From JBLHKE01 sp047619485 (lineage in GTDB: Bacteria; Verrucomicrobiota; Verrucomicrobiia; Verrucomicrobiales; DEV007), in the NCBI GenBank assembly GCA_047619485.1, contig JBLHKE010000523.1:1-5701 (forward strand): DNA of 5,701 bases, in the 5' to 3' direction. The translations under genes were made by a program, and so were the position numbers. Shown piece by piece: positions 1 to 5,701 of the stretch. Every line of letters starts with the position of its first letter. The first letter of the stretch is position 1. The notes under the pieces were generated by a model, which worked only from the letters and a program-made list of their open reading frames with translations, was not told where the DNA came from and did no database searches.

Positions 1-237
1 ACTTATGGTGCAAGGGCTGCTCCAGTTTTCACTGGCTAGCCGGGCGGCAATCAGAGTCCATATCACAAGGTTTTGGCTGCCTAGAATATCGTAGGTGATC
101 TCGGCAGTGGCGTCGGGGTTGCGGGTGAACTCCAGCCCTCTGTAGAGGTTGCTCGGATCAGTGCTGTGGCTGCGGTTCGGATCTTGCGCTGCCAGCGCGA
201 ACTCTGCGAGGTTCGTCAAGCCATCCAAAGGGTGTTC
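1..237 (-). pseudogene. Startless fragment of a secreted-protein C-terminal domain (Verrucomicrobiota 'DGLTNLAEFAL' type), cut by the window edge
   Basis: Read on the minus strand from 237 down to 1 there are 79 uninterrupted codons in one frame, preceded directly by an in-frame TGA (238-240) and running off the left edge. The translation begins EHPLDGLTNLAEFAL, continues with DPNRS, LEFTRNPDATAEITYD and GSQNLVIWTLIAA, and reaches the edge. From family knowledge, 'DGLTNLAEFALG-DP' followed by a beta-rich 'L.FTR..DA....TY.V..S.DL..WT' segment is the usual C-terminal tail of large secreted or autotransporter-like proteins in Verrucomicrobiota. Such tails follow hundreds of residues of other domains. 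Here there is no ATG or GTG start and a stop sits just before the motif, so I read it as the remnant of a truncated or frameshifted gene. The only possible in-frame start near the motif is a TTG at 226-228, which I think unlikely. A short intact gene or a sequencing frameshift cannot be excluded. Confidence 0.6.
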
Positions 238-281
238 TCAACCAAGGGGCGATTGTTTTTGGAGAACAGCCGAGCATGGTC

Positions 282-286
282 AAGGA
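282..286 (+). promoter_or_regulatory. Ribosome binding site that decides the senB TTG start
   Basis: AAGGA is placed 9 bases before the TTG at 296-298. This is good spacing for a Shine-Dalgarno element. It supports the TTG start against the ATG at 149, which would add 49 residues of non-family sequence. Confidence 0.55.
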
Positions 287-295
287 TATGGTTCT

Positions 296-1246
296 TTGAA
301 AATTCTCATCAGCACCCCGATCGTTTCCGGTGTCCGCACTGGCAATCGTAGTTCGGCCGACCAATGGCGTGTGGTGTTCGAGGAACTCGGCCACGAGGTG
401 GAGATCGCCTCCAGCTATGGAGGACAGGCGATCGATTGGCTCGTAGGACTGCACGCGGTTAAGAGTGCTGAGGCCGTGGCCGCTTGCCGGGAGCAGCATC
501 CCGACACCCACATCGCGCTGGTTCTGACTGGCACGGACATCTATCCGGAGCCGACGAGTCGGGCTTTGGAGGCCATGCATCTGGCCGATGTGCTCGTCGG
601 ATTGCAGCCGGACGCGGCCGAACAGCTGCCGCCAGAGCTGCGCGGCAAAGTGAGCGTTATCGTCCAAGCGTCTGCTGCAGGCGCGGAGTCTAGATCCAAA
701 ACTGTGAATCCATTCGATGTCTGCGTGGTGGGGCATTTGCGCGAAGTTAAAGATCCGATGCTTACCGCGAAGGCGGCACGTCTTCTGCCAGCGGCGTCCA
801 AGATCCGGATCCGCCATGCCGGAGCGATCCTTGATCCGAAATACGAGGAGCTGGTCAAGGTCGAGGAGGAGGAAAATCCACGCTACCAATGGATTGGGCA
901 GCTGGGTGTAGACGAGGTTCGTAAGCTGATTGCCAGCTGTCAGCTGCTGGTGCTGACGTCCCTTTCGGAAGGTGCCGGGCGAGTCATCGGCAGTGCGATT
1001 TCGAAGCAGACGCCGGTGCTGAGCACGGCGATTCATGGGGTGATCGGGCTGGTTGGGGAAGATTATCCTGGGTTGTTTCCGGTTGGTGACGAGCGCGCCT
1101 TGGCGGCGCTCCTCGAACGGGCAGAGACCGATCCCGAGTTCCGCTCGCAGTTGTCGGTCGCCTGCCGGGAGCGTGAGAAATTGTTCGAACCACAGAGCGA
1201 ACTCGCAGCCTGGGGAGCACTGCTTGAAGGCGAGTCACAGCGATGA
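296..1246 (+). CDS. senB: SenB-type selenosugar synthase (glycosyltransferase-fold protein)
   Basis: A 316-residue protein of the glycosyltransferase-like family that includes SenB. SenB is known to form a selenosugar from selenophosphate and a UDP-sugar in selenoneine biosynthesis, and it should be cytoplasmic. Visible family features are an N-terminal MKILISTPIVSGVRTGNR (residues 1-18), LHAVKSAEAV (52-61), LTGTD (77-81), VVGHLREVKDP (144-154), an SEGAGRVIGSA segment (224-234) and a C-terminal region with GEDYPGLFPVGD (254-265). The frame is open upstream to an ATG at 149, but the upstream residues do not look like the family. I chose TTG at 296 because the conserved N-terminus starts exactly there and AAGGA (282-286) lies 9 bases upstream. 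Length fits the family. Its TGA overlaps the senA start (ATGA), implying translational coupling, and the partner gene is the main reason to prefer SenB over a generic glycosyltransferase. I see no convincing sigma-70 promoter upstream. The substrate is inferred, not shown. Confidence 0.8.
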   Translation: MKILISTPIVSGVRTGNRSSADQWRVVFEELGHEVEIASSYGGQAIDWLVGLHAVKSAEAVAACREQHPDTHIALVLTGTDIYPEPTSRALEAMHLADVLVGLQPDAAEQLPPELRGKVSVIVQASAAGAESRSKTVNPFDVCVVGHLREVKDPMLTAKAARLLPAASKIRIRHAGAILDPKYEELVKVEEEENPRYQWIGQLGVDEVRKLIASCQLLVLTSLSEGAGRVIGSAISKQTPVLSTAIHGVIGLVGEDYPGLFPVGDERALAALLERAETDPEFRSQLSVACREREKLFEPQSELAAWGALLEGESQR

Positions 1247-2532
1247 ATACCAAACAAGAACTAGCGTCTGAACTCGAATTGACCGATCGGCGAACCCGCC
1301 AGTTGCTCGCGGATCTAAGTGACGAGCAGTTGTCAGTCCCCTACGAGCGAGGGATCAACCCTCCGGTCTGGGAACTGGGGCACGCGGCGTTTTTCTACGA
1401 ATATTTTCTGCTCCGTGAGATAGATGACAAGGCGGCGCGCATGCCTGGCTACGATGATGTCTGGGACTCATTCGAGATCATGCACAAGCACCGCTGGACG
1501 CCGGGTGTGGTCCCCGACAAGGCGGCGACATTCGACTACTACACGCGCGTGTTGGACGAGACCCGGGGGCGTTTGGAAGACCGCGAACTCGATCCGTATG
1601 AACACTACCTGTATCGGTATGTGATCGCGCATCAGCAGATGCACATCGAATCTCTGATTTGGGCGCGCCAGACGCTGTCCTATCCGAAGCCGTCGTTCTC
1701 GGAGGTCACGATCCCGATCATAAGAGAGGAGGCCACGGGTGATGTGCAAATCGAGGGCGGGAAGTATTTCATCGGGATGCCAGCAGACTCCGAGCATTTT
1801 GCGACGAGCGAGTTTAGCTTCGATAACGAACGGCCAGGATTTCGGGCTGAGGTTGGGACGTTTAACATTTCGAAGACCCTTGTCTCGAATCGAGAGTTTC
1901 TCGAGTTCGTCGAGGACGGCGGATACGAGAACCAATCCCTCTGGAGCTTCGGTGGCCAGTGCTGGTTGAAAGAAGGTGATGGAGGCAGCCGATCGATGCC
2001 CGCCTACTGGCGACGTTGCGATGACGGTGGCTGGCAGCGACGACACTTCGACCGGTGGATCGAGTTGCCCATGTCTGCTCCAGTGCTCCACGTTAGTTTT
2101 TGGGAGGCAGAAGCCTTCTGCGAATGGGCGGGGAGGCGATTGCCGAGCGAGCACGAGTGGGAAGCCGCCGCCCGGGGCAAGGCCGCGGGGAATTTCCCCT
2201 GGGGAGATTCGATGGATGCCACGCGGGTCGACATGGACGCGCGCTACCTTGGGCTGACGCCGGTTGGGGCACTTGGCGAAGGTGCTAGTGGAGCTGGCTG
2301 CCTGCAGATGTTAGGGACGGCATGGGAGTGGACGAGCAGCCAATTTCTACCCTATGACGGGTTCAAGATCGACATGTATCACTACATGTCGGTGCTGCAG
2401 TTTGGTGACCACAAAGTGACCAAAGGCGGTTCTTGCGCGACCTGCTCGAGCTTGATCCGCAACACCTACCGACAAGCGTATTTCCCGGGGCGGACCGATG
2501 CCTTCACCGGGTTCCGCACCTGTGCGCGCTGA
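1243..2532 (+). CDS. senA: SenA-type selenoneine synthase (EgtB-like nonheme iron enzyme, DinB + FGE-sulfatase domains)
   Basis: A 429-residue protein with EgtB-type architecture. An N-terminal DinB-like domain (about 10-145) carries WELGHAAFFYE with His47, then HQQMHIE with His130 and His134. By family analogy these three His form the facial iron site. A C-terminal FGE-sulfatase domain (about 165-429) shows EGGKYFIGMP (171-180), FDNERPGF (193-200), LHVSFWEAEAFCEWAGRRLPSEHEWE (282-307), WEWTSS (361-366), KGGSCAT (394-400) and a terminal FTGFRTCAR. Enzymes of this class join a sulfur or selenium donor oxidatively to the imidazole C2 of hercynine. SenA uses the selenosugar made by SenB. Immediate coupling to senB (4-base ATGA overlap) is why I call SenA rather than EgtB. 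EgtB is the main alternative, since the domain signatures alone do not separate them. A GAAGG at 1226-1230 is a distant possible ribosome site. No egtD or egtC lies beside it. Confidence 0.75.
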   Translation: MNTKQELASELELTDRRTRQLLADLSDEQLSVPYERGINPPVWELGHAAFFYEYFLLREIDDKAARMPGYDDVWDSFEIMHKHRWTPGVVPDKAATFDYYTRVLDETRGRLEDRELDPYEHYLYRYVIAHQQMHIESLIWARQTLSYPKPSFSEVTIPIIREEATGDVQIEGGKYFIGMPADSEHFATSEFSFDNERPGFRAEVGTFNISKTLVSNREFLEFVEDGGYENQSLWSFGGQCWLKEGDGGSRSMPAYWRRCDDGGWQRRHFDRWIELPMSAPVLHVSFWEAEAFCEWAGRRLPSEHEWEAAARGKAAGNFPWGDSMDATRVDMDARYLGLTPVGALGEGASGAGCLQMLGTAWEWTSSQFLPYDGFKIDMYHYMSVLQFGDHKVTKGGSCATCSSLIRNTYRQAYFPGRTDAFTGFRTCAR

Positions 2533-2585
2533 ATGGATTAGTTTCTTCGCGACTTGCCGCCGGTCGTGGATTACCGTCCTCCGCC

Positions 2586-3578
2586 ATGTCAGATCCGAAT
2601 CGCCTAGAATTACCCATCCGTCCACGGCGGAACCGCAAGAGCGCCGCGATGCGCGGGCTCTGTCGTGAGACTGAGCTGAGCGCGGCGCATCTCATCTACC
2701 CTCTATTTGTCCACGATGGGGATGCCGACGAACCGATCGAATCGATGCCTGGGTGCACCCGTTGGTCGCCCGATGGATTATTGCGAGAGGCCGGCGAGGC
2801 GCATGCTCTTGGGGTCAATGCGGTGGTGCTGTTCCCTGCGATCGCGGCTGAATTTAAAACCTCTGGCGCGGAGGAGTGTTTCAATCAAGACGGTCTCGTG
2901 CCGCGTGCGATCGCCGCGCTGAAGGCGGCGTATCCAGAGTTGCTGGTCATCACCGACGTCGCGCTTGATCCATACAACAGCGATGGCCACGACGGGCTGG
3001 TCGACGCCGATGGCCGAATTCTCAACGATGCTACGGTGGCGGTGCTCTGCCAGCAGGCCCTGTGCCATGCACGGGCTGGGGCAGACATGGTGTCGCCGAG
3101 CGACATGATGGACGGTCGGGTCGGGGAGATCCGTGAGGCTCTCGATTCGAAAGGTTTCGAGGACGTTTCGATCATGGCCTACTCGGCGAAGTATGCCTCG
3201 GCGTTTTACGGGCCGTTCCGCGGCGCCCTCGAGAGTGCTCCAAAATCAGGCGATAAGAAAACCTACCAGATGGATCCCGCCAATGCTCTCGAGGCCCTGC
3301 GCGAGGTTGAACTCGATTTGGAGCAGGGGGCCGACATCGTGATGGTGAAGCCGGCTGGACCGTATTTGGACATTGTTAGGATGCTCGCTGAACAGGTCGA
3401 TGTCCCGGTGGCCGCTTACCAGGTGAGCGGTGAATACCTCATGATCAAATCGGCCTCGGCGGCTGGCTGGTTGGATGAGAAGGCGGTGGTGCTAGAGTCG
3501 TTGCTCGGCATCCGCCGGGCGGGTGCCTCGGTGATCCTGACCTATTTCGCCAAAGACGTGGCAGGGTGGCTGGCGTAG
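2586..3578 (+). CDS. hemB: Delta-aminolevulinic acid dehydratase (porphobilinogen synthase)
   Basis: This cytoplasmic enzyme condenses two 5-aminolevulinate molecules to porphobilinogen, the first common pyrrole of heme and other tetrapyrroles. The 330-residue length is normal. Both Schiff-base lysines are visible: Lys202 in MAYSAKYASAFYGPFR and Lys255 in MVKPAGPYLD. Other family segments are RPRRNRKSAAMRGLCRET near the N-terminus, YPLFVHDG (38-45), DMVSPSDMMDGRVG (167-180) and AYQVSGEYLMIK (277-288). At the place where zinc enzymes have the three cysteines of the C-x-C...C site, this protein reads DVALDPYNSDGHDG (124-137). Ala126, Asp128 and Asp136 replace them, so it should be of the zinc-independent, magnesium-type class. 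The ATG at 2586 is the only reasonable start, since the frame continues open upstream inside senA without homology. I see no clear Shine-Dalgarno element before it. It lies 53 bases after senA on the same strand, so read-through is possible. Confidence 0.96.
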   Translation: MSDPNRLELPIRPRRNRKSAAMRGLCRETELSAAHLIYPLFVHDGDADEPIESMPGCTRWSPDGLLREAGEAHALGVNAVVLFPAIAAEFKTSGAEECFNQDGLVPRAIAALKAAYPELLVITDVALDPYNSDGHDGLVDADGRILNDATVAVLCQQALCHARAGADMVSPSDMMDGRVGEIREALDSKGFEDVSIMAYSAKYASAFYGPFRGALESAPKSGDKKTYQMDPANALEALREVELDLEQGADIVMVKPAGPYLDIVRMLAEQVDVPVAAYQVSGEYLMIKSASAAGWLDEKAVVLESLLGIRRAGASVILTYFAKDVAGWLA

Positions 3579-3608
3579 ATTTAATTTCGAAATCGAACCG
3601 ACGCTCCG
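3579..3608. other. Spacer between convergent hemB and rpoN with a short palindrome
   Basis: Thirty bases separate the two stop codons. They contain the 10-base perfect palindrome ATTTCGAAAT (3584-3593) and a direct repeat of TCGAA (3587-3591, 3593-3597). There is no GC-rich hairpin with a T-tract, so a classical intrinsic terminator is not visible even though both genes need to stop here. Confidence 0.4.
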
Positions 3609-5024
3609 CTAGTAGCTCTTGCGCAGGTGGCTCGGCAGAATGTTTAGCGCGTCGCGGTACTTGGCGACCGTGCGGCGGGCGATGCTGATGCCTTTTTCCT
3701 TCAGTTCGGTGACGATCTTTTCGTCGCTGAGCGGCTTTAACTGGTTCTCGTTCTTCACGAGTTCTGCGATCGCATTCTTGACGCTGGTGTTGCTCATGTC
3801 CTCGCCGCTATCGGTCCTGTAGCCTGGCTTGAAGAAGTATTTCATCTCGAAGACCCCGTGGGGAGTGGCGATGTACTTGCCCGAGATTGCGCGGCTGACC
3901 GTCGTTTCGTGCACTTCGACGATCTCCGCGATCTGCGCCATGTTCATCGGCTTGAGGAAGTCGCTGCCCCTGCGGAAAAACGGATTCTGGTGCTTGACGA
4001 TCTGCTCGCTGATCTTGCGCATCGTGTCCTGCCGCTGGGCGATGCTCTGGATGAGAAACTTGCCTCCGCGGATCTTGTTACGGATGTAGTCACGGGCTTC
4101 GGTGCTGCTGTCAGCCTGCGACATGATATCCTTGTAGGCATTGCTGATCCGCAGGTGTGGGATCTGCTCATTGCTGATCTCGATGGCAAACTCACCGCCG
4201 TCGCGAGAGACGATCACGTCGGGGGTGATGTAGCTGTTCTTTGTCTCGGTGAACGCGCTGCCGGGTTTCGGGTCGAGCGTGCCGATGAACTCAGCGGCCT
4301 CGGTGATGTGATGTGGGGTGACGCCGAGGCGTCGGGCGATCTGCGGGTAGCGGCGGTGGGCGAGGTCGTCGAGGTGGTTGTCGACGATCCGGTATTCGAG
4401 GCTGTGGTCCTTGTCGAGGCGCTCGAGTTGCACTAGCAAGCACTCGCGCAGATCCTGCGCGCCGACCCCGACCGGGTGAAACGTCTGGATCATTTCGAGG
4501 CAGCGCTTCAGTTGGGGGTAGGGGAGTCTGGCGCTGAGGGCGTAGTCCTCGATGTTGAACCCGAGAAATCCATCTTCGTCGATGTTGCCGATCAGCATCT
4601 CGGCGGTGGCTTGATCCTCTTCGCTAGCGTCACTCAACCCCAGTTGGTGGAGTAAGTGTTCCTGGAGTGTCTCGTGCTCGACCAGTGAGTCCATGACGAA
4701 CTGGTGCTTTTCGCTGGCCTCATCGTTGCGACTGGCGGCACGGTGGTTGGCCATGTGTTCGCGCCAGTCATCGTCGAGCTGTGAGAGTTCCTCGAACTCC
4801 TTTTCAAATTCTTCCTCCTCCGCCTGCTTTTCATCTAGGGAGATGTCCTCGGTGAGGTCTTCTAGGACCGGATTCTCCTCGAGTTCCTGCTGGATGAGCT
4901 TGCGCAACTCGAGGGTCGGCGCCTGCAATACCGCCAGGCTCTGCTGCATTTGCGGCGAGAGCTTTTGTTGCTGCGAGAGACTTTGGCTCTGCGAGGGTTG
5001 TTGCTGGAATCCGGGGCCTGACAT
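3609..5024 (-). CDS. rpoN: RNA polymerase sigma-54 factor
   Basis: A 471-residue sigma-54, the alternative sigma factor that recognises -24/-12 promoters and needs an AAA+ enhancer-binding activator to open them. All regions are present in order. Region I is glutamine- and leucine-rich (about 16-55, with LAVLQAPTLELRKLIQQELEENP at 30-52). Region II is an acidic linker (about 55-90). The core-binding domain spans about 105-290 and includes FHPVGVGAQDLRECLL (182-197) and LDPKPG (260-265). A helix-turn-helix DNA-binding segment lies at about 370-407 (MNMAQIAEIVEVHETTVSRA). The diagnostic RpoN box ARRTVAKYR is at 449-457. The frame is open upstream to 5312, but those residues are unrelated and overlap the divergent neighbour's start, so I place the start at the ATG ending at 5024, where the family N-terminus begins (MSGPGFQQQ). 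No strong Shine-Dalgarno element precedes it. It converges with hemB and is divergent from the glycosidase gene. Confidence 0.96.
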   Translation of the reverse strand: MSGPGFQQQPSQSQSLSQQQKLSPQMQQSLAVLQAPTLELRKLIQQELEENPVLEDLTEDISLDEKQAEEEEFEKEFEELSQLDDDWREHMANHRAASRNDEASEKHQFVMDSLVEHETLQEHLLHQLGLSDASEEDQATAEMLIGNIDEDGFLGFNIEDYALSARLPYPQLKRCLEMIQTFHPVGVGAQDLRECLLVQLERLDKDHSLEYRIVDNHLDDLAHRRYPQIARRLGVTPHHITEAAEFIGTLDPKPGSAFTETKNSYITPDVIVSRDGGEFAIEISNEQIPHLRISNAYKDIMSQADSSTEARDYIRNKIRGGKFLIQSIAQRQDTMRKISEQIVKHQNPFFRRGSDFLKPMNMAQIAEIVEVHETTVSRAISGKYIATPHGVFEMKYFFKPGYRTDSGEDMSNTSVKNAIAELVKNENQLKPLSDEKIVTELKEKGISIARRTVAKYRDALNILPSHLRKSY

Positions 5025-5077
5025 CTTACTTGGGGGTGTAAAGTGTGATTGGCTTTGAGCGTTCGCAAGCAGAATCA

Positions 5078-5095
5078 ATGCCAAGATGGCATCTT
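5078..5095. repeat. Two overlapping palindromes in the rpoN / glycosidase intergenic region
   Basis: ATGCCA (5078-5083), AGA, TGGCAT (5087-5092) forms a 6-bp stem with a 3-base loop. Overlapping it, AAGATG (5083-5088), one central G, CATCTT (5090-5095) forms a second, 13-base near-perfect palindrome. It sits in the only divergent promoter region of the window, so an operator for rpoN or the glycosidase gene is a reasonable guess. On the + strand it is followed by six T (5094-5099) and so also resembles a weak terminator, but no + strand gene ends just upstream. Confidence 0.4.
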
Positions 5096-5102
5096 TTTTG
5101 GG
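5087..5102 (+). promoter_or_regulatory. Possible sigma-54 (-24/-12) promoter facing the glycosidase gene
   Basis: The stretch reads TGGCATCTTTTTTGGG. Against the consensus TGGCAC-N5-TTGCA it matches TGGCA and TTG with exactly the right spacing (GG-N10-G), but has G instead of the important C at the -12 position. Transcription would start near 5113, leaving a leader of about 58 bases before ATG 5171. It overlaps the double palindrome, and the match may be chance in a T-rich stretch. Confidence 0.25.
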
Positions 5103-5170
5103 GCGTCGGAAATTTGCTGTGTGGGAAAAATTCTTGTGGACTTGGGAGCTGCAGCCGAAGCGTGTCATTG

Positions 5171-5701
5171 ATGCGCCCTTTTCGATCCTATTTGCTTCTC
5201 TCCATGGCCGTGTCGGCTTCTGTCGTTTCACTGGCTGCGGAGCCTGTCGCGATGTCTGACGCTTATGCGGTGCTTGCCCCGGCCCTTGTAACAAATTCGG
5301 ATCGGGTCGCACCCGATGGGATTCGCGGTCGTATCCTCACAGGTTATCAAGGTTGGTTCCGCACGCCGGGCGATGGTTCGGCAATGGGCTTTTCTCACTA
5401 CTCCAAGTGGGGCAAGTTTGAACCCGGGTCCTGCTCAATTGACCTCTGGGCTGACCTCGAGGAATTTACCGCGGACGAGAAGTTCGACACGCCGTTCAGG
5501 CATGCGGACGGGCGTGTCGCCAAGGTGTTCAGTTCCCAGCACCCAAAGACGGTCGATCGGCATTTTCGCTGGATGAATGAATACGGGATCGATGGGGCCT
5601 TCGTGCAGCGCTTTGGTGTGGTGGGCGCCAAGGAGTGGCGCTCTTACGAGCACCTGAAGGCTGACAACAAGAAGCTACGCCTCTGCCGGGACGCGGCGAA
5701 T
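5171..5701 (+). CDS. Secreted GH71/99-like glycoside hydrolase, N-terminal part (cut by the window end)
   Basis: An open frame starts at ATG 5171 and continues 177 codons to the edge without a stop. The N-terminus looks like a Sec signal peptide: MRPFR, then a hydrophobic stretch (about residues 6-22), then a small-residue cleavage area at SLAAEP (20-25). There is no lipobox cysteine. The mature part carries TGYQGWF (57-63), DLWADLEEF (91-99), KVFSSQ (118-123) and TVDRHFRWM...GIDGAFVQRF (127-148). I recognise this pattern from bacterial proteins labelled glycoside hydrolase family 71/99-like or xylosidase/arabinosidase. The catalytic acids would lie partly beyond the window, so activity and substrate cannot be judged. 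It would act in the periplasm or outside the cell on polysaccharide. It is divergent from rpoN. A GAAG (5157-5160) 10 bases upstream is a weak possible ribosome site. Assignment to the broad family is fairly sure; the specific substrate is not. Confidence 0.8.
   Translation, partial: MRPFRSYLLLSMAVSASVVSLAAEPVAMSDAYAVLAPALVTNSDRVAPDGIRGRILTGYQGWFRTPGDGSAMGFSHYSKWGKFEPGSCSIDLWADLEEFTADEKFDTPFRHADGRVAKVFSSQHPKTVDRHFRWMNEYGIDGAFVQRFGVVGAKEWRSYEHLKADNKKLRLCRDAAN

Larger units (their letters stand above)
5025..5170. other. Divergent intergenic region between rpoN and the glycosidase gene
   Basis: These 146 bases must contain the promoters for rpoN (leftward) and the GH71/99-like gene (rightward). 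Besides the palindromes at 5078-5095 and the sigma-54-like match, I could not find a -35/-10 pair good enough to call on either strand. Confidence 0.6.

Noticed and set aside
234..267. GTTCTC...GAGAAC inverted repeat upstream of senB as a regulatory hairpin
   Set aside because: There are only 6 paired bases around a 22-base gap with no further pairing. This is expected by chance, so it is not listed as a feature.
149..295. N-terminal extension of senB from ATG 149
   Set aside because: The added 49 residues are low in family similarity and overlap the opposite-strand remnant. The conserved N-terminus and a ribosome site fit the TTG at 296.
158..1036. A 292-codon open frame on the minus strand opposite senB
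   Set aside because: It mirrors senB codons, the protein is Arg/His/Gln-rich without recognisable motifs, and the + strand frame has clear family homology. It is a GC-driven shadow.
1468..2154. A 228-codon open frame on the minus strand opposite senA
   Set aside because: It lies entirely inside senA, shows no domain signature, and the senA frame carries the conserved iron-site and FGE-sulfatase motifs.
3858..4436. A 192-codon + strand frame inside rpoN
   Set aside because: It is rich in Asp, Val and Leu as a reverse-complement reading of rpoN codons, and the rpoN frame with its RpoN box explains the region.
5078..5099. Intrinsic terminator (hairpin plus six T) on the + strand
   Set aside because: The stem is only 6 bp with half GC, the loop is 3 bases, and no + strand gene ends upstream. 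An operator or promoter role is more sensible.
5025..5312. N-terminal extension of rpoN
   Set aside because: The extra residues are not sigma-54-like and run across the start and signal peptide of the divergent glycosidase gene. The family N-terminus begins at the ATG ending at 5024.

Overview
The window looks like a chromosomal segment of a Verrucomicrobiota-like bacterium (inference). Support comes from three points. The minus-strand fragment at the left edge carries the 'DGLTNLAEFAL...DP' C-terminal signature that is common in secreted proteins of that phylum. A secreted GH71/99-like glycoside hydrolase lies at the right edge. The rpoN and hemB genes are of ordinary bacterial type. I see no mobile element, integrase, CRISPR array, tRNA or rRNA.

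Layout, left to right. Bases 1-237, minus strand, hold an open, startless piece of a secreted-protein C-terminal domain, probably a gene remnant. Bases 296-1246 (+) encode a SenB-type selenosugar synthase, a glycosyltransferase-fold protein that probably starts at a TTG codon. It overlaps by 4 bases a SenA-type selenoneine synthase at 1243-2532 (+), an EgtB-like protein with DinB and FGE-sulfatase domains. After 53 bases comes hemB (2586-3578, +), porphobilinogen synthase. A 30-base gap then separates it from the convergent rpoN (3609-5024, -), RNA polymerase sigma-54. A 146-base divergent intergenic region separates rpoN from a secreted GH71/99-like glycoside hydrolase (5171 to the window end, +), which is cut by the edge. 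That region holds an overlapping double palindrome and a sequence that partly resembles a -24/-12 promoter.

How the genes work together. SenB and SenA are best read as a translationally coupled two-gene unit. By analogy with the described sen pathway, SenB would make a selenosugar from selenophosphate and a UDP-sugar, and SenA would join it oxidatively to hercynine on the way to selenoneine. Neither the selenophosphate synthetase (SenC/SelD) nor the hercynine-forming methyltransferase (EgtD) is in the window, so both must be encoded elsewhere if the pathway runs. hemB is on the same strand and could be read through from senA, but no functional link is evident. The most interesting element is the senB-senA pair in this likely host lineage. 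The rpoN/glycosidase intergenic region is the most interesting non-coding piece.
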